From positions 1 through 34,101 of the forward strand of contig JAAYMW010000174.1 of the NCBI GenBank assembly GCA_012521175.1: a DNA stretch of 34,101 nt, read 5' to 3'. The stretch's first letter is position 1. The number at the start of each line of letters is the position of its first letter. Shown one piece after another: positions 23,079 through 32,422 of the stretch. The notes under the pieces are model-generated. The model worked only from the letters and a program-made list of their open reading frames with translations, made no database searches and was not told the DNA's origin. Source of the stretch: Candidatus Epulonipiscium sp. GTDB lineage: Bacteria; Bacillota; Clostridia; Lachnospirales; Defluviitaleaceae. The position numbers and the translations under genes are program-made.

Positions 23079-23267
23079 CTATATAACTTCAGATATAATC
23101 TGCACATCTTTTTGTATTTTTTCAAGAATAATTCCTTGTCTATTTTGCTCTTTTGCAATAGAATCAAATCTTTTACTCGTTTCTTCTCCAAAATCCTGAA
23201 TTTCTTTTCTAATACTAACGAACTCACTATATAACCTTTCAATCAATTCAAAGGCTTTTTCTTCCAT
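23079..23267 (-). CDS. Small coiled-coil protein, probably truncated
   Basis: A 62-residue, highly charged helical protein with heptad spacing (FELIERLYSEFVSIRKEI, then ILEKIQKDVQIISEVI). It resembles the N-terminal part of small clostridial coiled-coil proteins of about 90-120 residues. No known function. It has GAGGTG five bases before the ATG and a promoter at 23285-23313 that gives a very short leader, so it is probably expressed. The frame continues as related sequence past two stop codons, so the gene is likely shortened by mutation. Confidence 0.6.
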   Translation of the reverse strand: MEEKAFELIERLYSEFVSIRKEIQDFGEETSKRFDSIAKEQNRQGIILEKIQKDVQIISEVI

Positions 23268-23284
23268 GTTATCACCTCATAAAC

Positions 23285-23313
23285 ATTATAGCATAAAGAT
23301 TTAAAATTATTAA
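23285..23313 (-). promoter_or_regulatory. Promoter of the small coiled-coil gene
   Basis: Minus-strand TTAATA (23308-23313), 17-bp spacer, and TATAAT (23285-23290) with an extended -10 TGC before it. Confidence 0.6.
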
Positions 23314-23413
23314 CTACCAGTTGTATCTATTATTTTAATTATAATTTGTCCTTTTCATTATTCATTTTACAACATAAAGGAGAATGTTCCCATTGGAAAT
23401 GTATAGAAAAAGA

Positions 23414-23440
23414 CTGTCGACATTTTATGTATGTCAACAG
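23414..23440 (-). terminator. Intrinsic terminator of addA
   Basis: On the minus strand CTGTTGACAT pairs with ATGTCGACAG (one G-U) around a 7-nt loop, followed by TCTTTTTC. It lies 28 nt past the addA stop. Confidence 0.8.
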
Positions 23441-23467
23441 CCTGAGTCATACAGTAGACAGCTCTTT

Positions 23468-26400
23468 TTAATAAAACACAGCTTTTCCTATGCTAAATAG
23501 GAAGAGGCATTTTTCTTTTACTTTTTTCCCTGTAATCTCTTCGATGGCTCTTGTATATAAGTTAACCTGTACCTCGTATTTTTTCATCAATTGTTCGATT
23601 TCTCTTTGAGGATTTTCCTTATCAAAAATGGCATCTGTTTTATAATCAACCAGTACAACCCCATCATTTTCTTCAAAATAGCAGTCAATGATTCCTCTGA
23701 CAAATACTTCCTCATCGGATTGAAGTTCTTTATAGATTTCTCTGGCACTTAAAGAAAGAATAAAAGGCACTTCTTTTTTTACCTGAAGACTCCCTTTAAT
23801 CCTTTTTGCCAAGGAAGATCTGGTAAAATGAAGCAAAGCTTTAATGGAGACTGCTTTTCTTTCTTCTTCAGAAAGTAGGCCTTTTGCCTCCATCTTTAGC
23901 AGTTGATTTTCTATCTCTGTATAGTCTTTAGCTTCATCCAGATTCAAATGCTTCATGACAAAATGCATTAAAATACCTTTTTCTGTGGCATTTAACCCTT
24001 TGGTCTGTTCAATAAAATGAGGTCGAGAAAGTCCACTTTCTCCAAAAAACGGTGTCATCTGCTCTTCTATCATGTCTTTTTCATATTGTTTTTTAAGCTC
24101 TGAAACAGATACAATAACGGATAATGCAGTCGCTTCTTCATAAGGATATTTCCAGGACAATTTATTAAAAATCTCTTCTCTGTAAGGACTATAGGCTTTG
24201 CTGGTATTCCAGTTTAAGAGTTCTTCTAATATACGTTCTTTTTCTTTAATTTTATTTTCATCCCGAAGGATAATGTCCCCTTTTGTCCATCTATAAATCC
24301 TCCACTGGGAAAGATCTTCATAGAGACTTTCTATAGGGTTTTTAAAACAATTTGCCCAATTTCTTATTCTTTCTCCATCCCTGTGTCTAACCAGGCTTAA
24401 ACCAATCCACTCTAAGTATGTTTTAGCTTTTGTAAGGATGTAGGGAGAGAGCGCTTCACTTTTTGCAGTTACCTGTCTTGCCCATTTCTTTGCATGGTTT
24501 TCTATGCCCTTTATAGTTCCTGTTAATATAAGTTTTTCCTTAGCTCTTGTAAGGGCAACATAGAGGATTCTCATTTCTTCTGAGAGAGTTTCCATCATAA
24601 CTCTTGCCTTAATAGCCAACTTAGGTGCTGTTTCATAGGCAATTCTTCTTTCATAATCTATATAGTCAGGGCCTACGCCTAAATCCTGATGAAGGAGTAT
24701 TGGTTGATGTAAATCCTGAAGGTTAAACTGTTTACCTAAACCAGACACAAAAACAACTGGGAATTCCAGTCCTTTGCTTTTATGTATACTCATAATCCGA
24801 ACAATGTTTTCATTTTCCCCTACAATTTTAGCTGCTCCCATATCTCCCTGCTTTTTTCGCATTCTTTCTATAAAGCGAATAAAATTAAATAAACCCTTAA
24901 AACTGGTAGCCTCATAACTTGCTGCCCGATCTCTTAAGATTCTTAGATTCGCCTGTCTTTGGGCGCCTCCCGGCATGGCACCTAAATAATTATAATAATT
25001 GGTTTCGGTATATAACATCCAAAGCAGTTCGTCTATGGAAATATGCGCTGCTTCTTTTCTCCACCTATTAAGGTTATTAAGAAAATTTTTTACCTTGCTT
25101 GTTAATTCGGTTTCTTCCAGGCTGCCCTCAATATATTTTAGAAGAGATTCATAAAAATCCCCATGAGAAAAAGCTGTTCGAATTTCAACCAATTCATCGG
25201 CATTTAAAGAAACGATGGGGGAACGAAGTACCGTCACTAGGGGGATATCCTGTCGTGGATTATCAATAATTTGTAATAAACTTAAGACCGTTTTTACTTC
25301 TATAGCATCAAAATATCCCGAAGCAATATCTGCATAAGCTGGTATACCACCCCTTGATAATTCCTCCATAAATATATTGGACCAGCTTGAAGTAGTACGA
25401 AGAAGAATGACGATGTCCCGATATTCTACTCTTCTATAGTTCCCAAGCTTTTTATCGTATATCCAAACGGGCTCTTCATCACTCATTAGCTGATGAATTC
25501 TTTGAGTTACGATTTTGGCCTCCAATTCAATATTGGTAAGCTCTTCTAATTCTTCCCCAACTTTGCTTTCTTCTTCATCAACTTCCACAAACTCATCGTT
25601 TACAGCCTCCGACTCAATCATATGGAGTTCTATAGAATCACCAATATTAAGGCCCTCTGCCTCCGGATAAGCTGCCCCTGGATTTAAGGCTGCTTTTTCA
25701 TCATATTCGATTTCTCCTAAGTTTGGGGTCATCAATTGTCTAAAAATAAAATTGACTCCATGGAGAATATTTTCCCTGCTTCTGAAATTTTGAAATAAAT
25801 CAATTCTTTGTGCTTTCCCTTTGCCATCCGTAGAAAAAGAATTGTATTTCTCAATGAATAAATCTGGCTTTGCCAAACGGAAGCGATAAATGCTTTGTTT
25901 AACGTCCCCTACCATAAAGCGATTGGGATGATCCGTATCTTTTTTAGAGATTACCCCAAGGATCGTCTCCTGCACTAAGTTACTGTCCTGGTATTCATCA
26001 ATTAAAATCTCCTTGTATTTTTCTCTTAAATCAAGAGCGATTTGAGAAGGTATCATTTCTTCTAAAGTGCTTTTTTCGTCTAAAAGAATCTTTAGACAAT
26101 AATGCTCTATATCGCTAAAATCTATAACACCCATTTCTTTTTTAGCGGATTGGAAACGGTCTGAAAATTCAATGATGACTTTTTCTAAAGCTTTCAAAAT
26201 AGGAAAAACTTTATAAACGTCTTCCATCATCGCTTCCGGAGATTTGAAGAAAATCTTTTCTTGAAGGTCTTTTTTTATACCATCTTTGACAATTTCTCTG
26301 AGATTTTTTGCTTCCTCTTTTAAACCGGCATCGGTGTTTTTCCCACATCTTCCTAAGGTTGAAAAAGCAATTTGCTGAATATACAAATATATATCTTTCG

Positions 26401-27199
26401 TACTGCCTTCACAAAGGCTGATGATTTTCTTAAGGATCCTGATATCATCTTCTATAGCATCTATATATTTCTCCGGTCCATTTGGCTCAAAGCAAAGAGA
26501 TAAGGCATGGTTTGCGACTTCAAGCAACCCTTCCGTTTCTGTTTTAACCTGTTCTTTTAAAATACTGGCCCAGGGTGTTCTATCAAAATCTTCATTTTTC
26601 TCGGGATTAAATAGCTCTACTTGCTCTTTAAGCCACTCCTTAGGCCATGGATTACTTTGAATAAAATCATGTATCCGAAGAATCATCTCCTGAAGATTCG
26701 TATCTTCCTTTTTCCCTCCATAGCTTTCTACCAGAGCGTGAAAGCCCTCGTCTTCTTTTTCATAAAACTCTTCAAAAAGCGCTTCTATTAAGTCATTTTT
26801 TAAGAGAAGCATTTCTGCTTCATCTGCTATTCTAAACGAAGGGTCTAAATCTAGTAAATGAAAATGATTCCTGATAACCTCTAAACAAAAGGAATGGATT
26901 GTGGAAATAGAAGCCCGGTTAAGAAGCGTCAATTGCTTTTGAAGATGTATGTTCCTGGGCTCTTCTTCTAATTTTTTAGAGATGGCTTCTCCCAGCCGCT
27001 CTCTCATTTCCGCTGCAGCAGCATTCGTAAAAGTTACAACTAAAAGAGTATCTATATCCGTTGGATTACTGGTATCCGTAATCATCTTCACAATACGTTC
27101 TACCAATACAGCCGTTTTCCCTGAACCTGCTGCAGCAGCAACCAACAAGTCGCATCCCCGTGTGTCAATTGCTGCTTGTTGTTCTTTTGTCCACTGCAC
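23468..27199 (-). CDS. addA: ATP-dependent helicase/nuclease subunit A (AddA)
   Basis: A 1243-residue UvrD-like helicase fused to a RecB-type nuclease; with AddB it processes double-strand breaks and loads RecA. Walker A is AAAAGSGKTAVLVERI (about 21-36), Walker B ILIDEYQDSN, and motif VI is in MRILYVALTRAKEKL. The C-terminal nuclease has GIIDCYF, VLVDYKTD and the QxxxY motif QVNLY. Length is normal. The start is a GTG overlapping the last base of the aroK stop by one nucleotide, with GGGAGGG nine bases upstream. It is the last gene of addB-alaX-aroK-addA. Confidence 0.96.
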   Translation of the reverse strand: MQWTKEQQAAIDTRGCDLLVAAAAGSGKTAVLVERIVKMITDTSNPTDIDTLLVVTFTNAAAAEMRERLGEAISKKLEEEPRNIHLQKQLTLLNRASISTIHSFCLEVIRNHFHLLDLDPSFRIADEAEMLLLKNDLIEALFEEFYEKEDEGFHALVESYGGKKEDTNLQEMILRIHDFIQSNPWPKEWLKEQVELFNPEKNEDFDRTPWASILKEQVKTETEGLLEVANHALSLCFEPNGPEKYIDAIEDDIRILKKIISLCEGSTKDIYLYIQQIAFSTLGRCGKNTDAGLKEEAKNLREIVKDGIKKDLQEKIFFKSPEAMMEDVYKVFPILKALEKVIIEFSDRFQSAKKEMGVIDFSDIEHYCLKILLDEKSTLEEMIPSQIALDLREKYKEILIDEYQDSNLVQETILGVISKKDTDHPNRFMVGDVKQSIYRFRLAKPDLFIEKYNSFSTDGKGKAQRIDLFQNFRSRENILHGVNFIFRQLMTPNLGEIEYDEKAALNPGAAYPEAEGLNIGDSIELHMIESEAVNDEFVEVDEEESKVGEELEELTNIELEAKIVTQRIHQLMSDEEPVWIYDKKLGNYRRVEYRDIVILLRTTSSWSNIFMEELSRGGIPAYADIASGYFDAIEVKTVLSLLQIIDNPRQDIPLVTVLRSPIVSLNADELVEIRTAFSHGDFYESLLKYIEGSLEETELTSKVKNFLNNLNRWRKEAAHISIDELLWMLYTETNYYNYLGAMPGGAQRQANLRILRDRAASYEATSFKGLFNFIRFIERMRKKQGDMGAAKIVGENENIVRIMSIHKSKGLEFPVVFVSGLGKQFNLQDLHQPILLHQDLGVGPDYIDYERRIAYETAPKLAIKARVMMETLSEEMRILYVALTRAKEKLILTGTIKGIENHAKKWARQVTAKSEALSPYILTKAKTYLEWIGLSLVRHRDGERIRNWANCFKNPIESLYEDLSQWRIYRWTKGDIILRDENKIKEKERILEELLNWNTSKAYSPYREEIFNKLSWKYPYEEATALSVIVSVSELKKQYEKDMIEEQMTPFFGESGLSRPHFIEQTKGLNATEKGILMHFVMKHLNLDEAKDYTEIENQLLKMEAKGLLSEEERKAVSIKALLHFTRSSLAKRIKGSLQVKKEVPFILSLSAREIYKELQSDEEVFVRGIIDCYFEENDGVVLVDYKTDAIFDKENPQREIEQLMKKYEVQVNLYTRAIEEITGKKVKEKCLFLFSIGKAVFY

Positions 27200-27702
27200 T
27201 ATTTAATACCCTCCCATAATTCTTTAACTTCTTCGGTAATCTGCTCCATAGTTTTTCCCATACATCTAATCGTTGCATCTGCATACTTTTCGTAAAGGGG
27301 CACTCTTTCATCATATACTTGAAGAAGGGATTGTCCTTTCTTCATGACAATACCCCTTGTGGTGATATTGCGGATTCGTTTTTCTATTTCCATATAAGGT
27401 AATTGAAGATATACAACAAAGCCAATTTCTTTTAAATATTTCATGCCCTCAGGCTTTAAAACGACACTTCCGCCTGTGGCAATGACAGTGCCCTCAACAT
27501 CCAAATCCAGGATAGCTTTTTCTTCTATGGAAAGAAAAGCATCTATGCCGTCTTCTTCAATAATCTCTTGCAGAAGTCTGTTTTGATTTTGCTGAATAAT
27601 GATATCCGTATCTACAAAAGGCATTTTTAAAGTTTTCGCCAAAATAACGCCTAAAGTACTTTTTCCTGACCCCGGCATTCCTATTAAAACAATATTCTTC
27701 AT
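27199..27702 (-). CDS. aroK: Shikimate kinase
   Basis: A 167-residue P-loop kinase that phosphorylates shikimate in aromatic amino acid synthesis. The P-loop is GMPGSGKST (8-16), the shikimate-binding DTD motif is FVDTDIII, the glycine motif is ATGGSVV, and DERVPLYEKYAD carries the late arginine. The lid region reads ITTRGIVMKKGQSLL in place of the usual R-P-L-L segment, a variant I associate with clostridial members; substrate assignment is therefore slightly less secure. GGAGGA lies six bases before the ATG. It sits alone among repair genes rather than with other aro genes. Confidence 0.87.
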   Translation of the reverse strand: MKNIVLIGMPGSGKSTLGVILAKTLKMPFVDTDIIIQQNQNRLLQEIIEEDGIDAFLSIEEKAILDLDVEGTVIATGGSVVLKPEGMKYLKEIGFVVYLQLPYMEIEKRIRNITTRGIVMKKGQSLLQVYDERVPLYEKYADATIRCMGKTMEQITEEVKELWEGIK

Positions 27703-27727
27703 ACTCAGTCCTCCACATTCTGCCTTA

Positions 27728-28909
27728 TTAATCGTCTAATGCTTGGCAAACTTGATTTAATTTTTCTGCACATTTTTTAAGTTCTTCTTCGCTTCCAAAA
27801 CTTGCCTGAGCTTGGAGAGCACTGCCTCCACCCCTGGCATTGAAATTTTTCATCACATCTTTTAAAAGATTTCCGCAGTGAAGCAATAAGTCCGTATTAT
27901 GGGATAAAAATAATTTTTTCTCTTCCAGGGATAGCCCTATAAAAATATACTCTCCCATTTGAAACACTTGTTTTGCGATAAACATAATGTCATTTAGGGT
28001 TTTGTTTTTATAGGAACCATATACAACAAGTTTTTTTGCATCTTTAACTAATTTCTGAGCTTCGCAAAGAGAAAGTTCCTGGCGAAGGTTTTTTACCAAC
28101 CCTTCAGTTTTTTTCACATCCTCCATATATTTTTCGATTTTTTCTAAAAGGGTATTGTCGTTGGCTGAAAACTTTTCATATAAAGAAGTGATGATTTCAT
28201 GTTTTTTGCTGTAATCCTGTAGCGCTTTTCTACCACATTGGAAATAGATTCTTGTCATTCCTTTAGACTTTTCCATTTTTAAAATCTTAAGGATGCCCAC
28301 TTCTCCCGTTGAAGCAACATGGGTACCACAGCAGGGACAAAAATCTACATCTTCAATTTCAACGATTCTTATGTCTTCATCTACCTTGGGCTGCTTTCTA
28401 AGAGGCAAAAGCTTCGCCCCTTCTAAGTCTTTCATATAGGTTTTTACGGGAAGATTTCTATAAATGACTTCATTGACTGCATCTTCGACTTCTTTTACCA
28501 TATCAGGAGTGACTTCAGAAAGACTTATATCTATGGATACATAATCCTCCCCCATGTGAAAAGCATTGCTCACGCCCTTATACAAGCGATAAAAAGTTGC
28601 CGCCAGAATATGTTCACCTGTATGCTGCTGCATATGCTCAAAACGGCGGTTAAAATCGATTTTACAGTCCACCTTTTTGTTATCTGGAACCTTAGGCACT
28701 ACATGAAATATCATATCGTCTTTTTCAAATACATCTAACACTTCTATGCCATCAATGGTACCTCTGTCGGAAGGTTGTCCCCCTCCTTCCGGATAAAAAT
28801 AAGTTGTATCAAGAACCAACAGGTATTTGTCGTTCTTAGGGATAATGGCTTGAATTGCTGCAGTCCACTGGCTTAAATAAGGATTTTTATAATAAGATTT
28901 TTCTGTCAT
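27728..28909 (-). CDS. Alanyl-tRNA editing protein AlaX-L
   Basis: A 393-residue free-standing editing factor that hydrolyses mischarged Ser- or Gly-tRNA(Ala). The AlaRS-like N-terminal part has YPEGGGQPSDRG (39-50), zinc ligands in QQHTGEH (H96, H100) and CPCCGTHVASTGEVG (about 192-206). A coiled-coil linker (about 240-290) leads to a C-terminal DHHA1 domain with ARGGGS. This is the long form. It starts 30 nt after addB and is followed by aroK after 25 nt, so it is part of that operon. Confidence 0.9.
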   Translation of the reverse strand: MTEKSYYKNPYLSQWTAAIQAIIPKNDKYLLVLDTTYFYPEGGGQPSDRGTIDGIEVLDVFEKDDMIFHVVPKVPDNKKVDCKIDFNRRFEHMQQHTGEHILAATFYRLYKGVSNAFHMGEDYVSIDISLSEVTPDMVKEVEDAVNEVIYRNLPVKTYMKDLEGAKLLPLRKQPKVDEDIRIVEIEDVDFCPCCGTHVASTGEVGILKILKMEKSKGMTRIYFQCGRKALQDYSKKHEIITSLYEKFSANDNTLLEKIEKYMEDVKKTEGLVKNLRQELSLCEAQKLVKDAKKLVVYGSYKNKTLNDIMFIAKQVFQMGEYIFIGLSLEEKKLFLSHNTDLLLHCGNLLKDVMKNFNARGGGSALQAQASFGSEEELKKCAEKLNQVCQALDD

Positions 28910-28939
28910 ATGTATACCTCTTTTCTATCGCTTTAGTAT

Positions 28940-31900
28940 CTACTTATCTTGTTTTAATTGCTGCCAGATGTCTTCTTTTTTCAGATTTTTTAGGATTCTA
29001 TATTGATTATCCTCAAGGAGTGTGTCAAATTGACAAACCGATCGATACAAACAATAATTGCAAGATGTATTCTTTCCACTTTTATAAGGACTTACTTTCA
29101 CATTGCCTTTTAAAATTTCTTCTCCAATCTCTGCTACAATATTGCGTACATAGTTTCTTAAGATATTGAATTCTTCTAAGGTAGCAGTGGATGAACGCGT
29201 ATCAAATCCATTCTTAGTCAGCGTAACCGGCAAAATATCAGAATATCTTTGTAAGGTATTATCCATTTTTTTAACTACATCCAAATCTTCCAGTACCATG
29301 CCGGACAGTTTTAAATTCTTTAACAGCAATTTTTCCAGTTCTTCTTCCGACATTTCTTTCGCTGAACGAATTAGAGGATCATCTATTCTAAAATAAAACA
29401 CCCCTGCCGGAAATAATTCTTGATGAAGTATCTCTTTCCCATTTTCTAAGAAAGCATCCAGATAAAGAAGAAGTTGTAGCTGAATACCGTAAAAAATATC
29501 TGCCAAATTAAAGGTTCTATTTCCGGATTTATAATCAATAATTTTTATGTAGGCTTTATTGTTTTCATCAAGAATATCCACTCTGTCGATTCTTCCTGTT
29601 AAGATAATCTTTTCTCCCGTCTTCAATTCAACTACGATTGGAGGAAGCTTGTAATGTTCGCCAAACCCGACTTCAAACCCCAGAGGTTCAAAATTTCCTC
29701 TTTTTATATGCTCTGTAAGAGCCCAAACCGCTCTTTTTGTAATTCTTTTTAAACGCACCAGTAAATACTTATTCCTTGCAGTACTCAATAAAATCTCATG
29801 GCCAAGTTTTGGAGCAATCTCATCCATCGTCTGTTCGATTAAAGTATTGCTTGTGTCTTGATCCAAATTCTTCCACGCAATACCTCTCGTTTGAAGTTTC
29901 TGTGAAAAAATATCCAGGGCACTGTGAAACAATCTGCCTAAATCCGGTGTTTGAAGCTGATATATTCTTCTCTCTTTAGCTTTTAAGCCATATTCTACAA
30001 AATATCCAAAAGGACAAGCAGCGAATTTTTCTAATCTGGAAACGCTGGAGTATATTTTATTTCCATATAAGGTTTTTACGCTTTTAGCTGTCAAATAATT
30101 TTCCTGGTTGGTATGAAAGAGGCCTTTCACTGTAATTCTTGTTTTGTCTTTCCAATCTGCTTGAGACAAATACCAGCTGTATACATCCTTCCATGTATCG
30201 CAAAGCCCTCCTTTTTCGAGGATATCTCTTAATTCCAGCCCTAAATAATGAAAGGTAGGTACAGGGGCAGAAATATACTCTTCCTTTGAATTTTGCAAAT
30301 CACTGATTTCATAAATATGTGGGAAAATCTTCTTGATTCTTGAAACAATCACCGAAGGCCTTAGGGCTTTTCCTTCTTCATCCCCCATAGAAAAACTAAG
30401 CTGTAAATACTGTTCCGGCTTTGTTAACCCTGAGTAAATAAGGAATTGCTCTTCAAATGCTCTTCTTCTGCCGTCAGGAGCTAACTCTAAGCCCATTTGA
30501 CTCATTTCTCCTCTTTCTTCATCGGAGAATATGCCAAGTTCTTCAGTGGCTGCAGGAAGAATTCCATCATTGATACCAATGACGATTAATGCCTTAATAT
30601 GAGGAAGTCTTGATCTTTCCAAGTCTGCTACCACTACCTGATCAAGCGCCGGAGGGACAAGCCCCATTTGGCATTGTTCAAGTCCTGCATCCAGTATTTT
30701 TGCATACTCTTTTATGGTTACTTCTTCGTCTCCCAAAATTTCAACCTGCTTATCCAATAATTCCATAATCAAATCCCAAATTTGTACATTTTGCTTCGCT
30801 AAAATCAATTGGTTGGTCTCCATAAAATGATTGATATGCTCCTGAAGGCGTTCTTTTATCCCCAAATCTTCTATGAATTCATACAGGATAGTAGTAATCT
30901 CTCTGACCGATTGCTTTTGTTTACTTTTTAATTTTTGGTGAAATACCAAAAGAGGTTCTGCCACTTGTTTTCTTGTTTGGTTGATCCTTTCTAAAAGACT
31001 TTCTTCGTATTCCTTTTTAATCACATCGTCTAAATCATCTAAAGTCTTCTTCTCCCAGTCCTTTTTTGTCCATTGATTGACACCTTTTATCCCATAAGCT
31101 AAAACATAGTTTTCTAAGATGTCTATCTCTTCTTCATCAATGCCTGTGAATCTGGTTTTAAGATATCGAAACATACTTTCATAGGACCAGTTATTGATAA
31201 TGATCTCAAGAGATGCCCGAATGAGTTCAACGAAAGGATGGGATAATATGCCCTGTTTCATATCGATAAAATATGGGATATTATACTCTTTAAAAATGCC
31301 CTCTATGATTTTTTGATATTTAGAAATCGCCCCCGTAACCACTGCAATATCCCTGTATCGATAGCCCTTGTGTTGTACAAAATCTAAGATATTCTTTGCC
31401 ACTTGTTCTATTTCATTATAGGGATTCGTGGCAATGTATAATCTTATATATTCCGTTTCTTTTTCATAGGGCTTACAGGGGTAATTAAAGTATTCTTTTT
31501 CTAAGTGAATAAGCTCTACATTTTTACCAGAAGTGTTATTTTTATTGAATAGCTTTACGGGTTCTTCTAATTTCACGTTGTATAATGCCATAATTTTATT
31601 CAGCTTATCAAAAGTTCTTCTGCTCTCGCAGAAAGGATCCCCTTCATCACAGGGTAAAAACAAGTCTACATCAGGGTCCAAAGTAAGAGAAATATGCATG
31701 ATTTCCGCCTTTTTTAGCAGTTGATAGATAATTCTGTACTGCTGGGGGGTAAAACCATAAAATCCGTCAATCCATATATGGGCTCCTTCTAAGAAAGAGC
31801 AGCTCTCAATCTTATTTGCCAATACATCCAGTATCTCTTCTGAGGTGATATATTTTTCCTTCATATAATTTTTAAACCCCTGAAACACCAAACATAAATC

Positions 31901-32368
31901 ATTGAGCTTTTCTTTTAAAATAGTGCTTTTTACGTTATCTTTGCTTTCTGACAAGGTTTCTGGAGCAATATCATACTGCTGAAATTCGGAAATAATGTTC
32001 CCCAGTGTCTGCATAAAGCCCGGTTGTTTAACGGATTTGTTAAGAATCTGAAGTTTTTCTTCCATCCCGTCAATCACTTTTCTAAGGACCATGTTTCTGC
32101 CTAAATCCCCTAAAAGCTTCTCATGAGGCCCTCCCACTTCTTCAAACACCCTGTGGGCTAATCTCTGGAAGCTAAGAATCTCAACATCCATTATTCCTTT
32201 TTCATCTAAGACTTTAATTAAATCTTTATGAGCCTGGAAATTAAATTGTTCTGGTACGATGAGTATCAAGGGTTTCCCAGATTTCTCTCTGATTTTTTGT
32301 TTGATATCATTATAGATAAAACGGGTTTTTCCTGTACCTGAACGGCCGAATATGTATCTAATACTCAC
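28940..32368 (-). CDS. addB: ATP-dependent nuclease subunit B (AddB)
   Basis: About 1142 residues; the partner of AddA, with an inactive helicase core and a second RecB-type nuclease. It has an N-terminal Walker A GRSGTGKT, a C-terminal nuclease with LTGRIDRVD, IIDYKSG and QLQLLLY, and the AddB iron-sulfur cysteines in AACPFGYFVEYG and SCNYCLYRSVC. The frame is open to 32398, but GGAGG lies seven bases before a GTG at 32368, giving the usual start (VSIRYIFGRSG). It leads the operon addB-alaX-aroK-addA. No clear promoter is seen in the 50 bp upstream. Confidence 0.95.
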   Translation of the reverse strand: MSIRYIFGRSGTGKTRFIYNDIKQKIREKSGKPLILIVPEQFNFQAHKDLIKVLDEKGIMDVEILSFQRLAHRVFEEVGGPHEKLLGDLGRNMVLRKVIDGMEEKLQILNKSVKQPGFMQTLGNIISEFQQYDIAPETLSESKDNVKSTILKEKLNDLCLVFQGFKNYMKEKYITSEEILDVLANKIESCSFLEGAHIWIDGFYGFTPQQYRIIYQLLKKAEIMHISLTLDPDVDLFLPCDEGDPFCESRRTFDKLNKIMALYNVKLEEPVKLFNKNNTSGKNVELIHLEKEYFNYPCKPYEKETEYIRLYIATNPYNEIEQVAKNILDFVQHKGYRYRDIAVVTGAISKYQKIIEGIFKEYNIPYFIDMKQGILSHPFVELIRASLEIIINNWSYESMFRYLKTRFTGIDEEEIDILENYVLAYGIKGVNQWTKKDWEKKTLDDLDDVIKKEYEESLLERINQTRKQVAEPLLVFHQKLKSKQKQSVREITTILYEFIEDLGIKERLQEHINHFMETNQLILAKQNVQIWDLIMELLDKQVEILGDEEVTIKEYAKILDAGLEQCQMGLVPPALDQVVVADLERSRLPHIKALIVIGINDGILPAATEELGIFSDEERGEMSQMGLELAPDGRRRAFEEQFLIYSGLTKPEQYLQLSFSMGDEEGKALRPSVIVSRIKKIFPHIYEISDLQNSKEEYISAPVPTFHYLGLELRDILEKGGLCDTWKDVYSWYLSQADWKDKTRITVKGLFHTNQENYLTAKSVKTLYGNKIYSSVSRLEKFAACPFGYFVEYGLKAKERRIYQLQTPDLGRLFHSALDIFSQKLQTRGIAWKNLDQDTSNTLIEQTMDEIAPKLGHEILLSTARNKYLLVRLKRITKRAVWALTEHIKRGNFEPLGFEVGFGEHYKLPPIVVELKTGEKIILTGRIDRVDILDENNKAYIKIIDYKSGNRTFNLADIFYGIQLQLLLYLDAFLENGKEILHQELFPAGVFYFRIDDPLIRSAKEMSEEELEKLLLKNLKLSGMVLEDLDVVKKMDNTLQRYSDILPVTLTKNGFDTRSSTATLEEFNILRNYVRNIVAEIGEEILKGNVKVSPYKSGKNTSCNYCLYRSVCQFDTLLEDNQYRILKNLKKEDIWQQLKQDK

Positions 32369-32396
32369 TCTCATTCCTCCACAATTACTTTTATAC

Positions 32397-32422
32397 AAAA
32401 GAAGCTGTTTCCAGCTTCTTTT
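32397..32422 (-). terminator. Terminator of the lipoprotein deacetylase gene
   Basis: Minus-strand AAAAGAAGCTG, GAAA tetraloop, CAGCTTCTTTT, with the T-tract formed by the right arm. It overlaps the stop codon at 32421-32423 and separates this gene from addB. Confidence 0.78.

Noticed and set aside
23415-23421. TGTCGAC as a further Spo0A box
   Set aside because: The last base breaks the TGNCGAA core and the site is part of the addA terminator stem.
23394-23507. Plus-strand ORF of about 37 codons after AAAGGAG, antisense to the end of addA
   Set aside because: The spacing from AAAGGAG to the ATG is too short, and the frame runs through the addA terminator and coding region.
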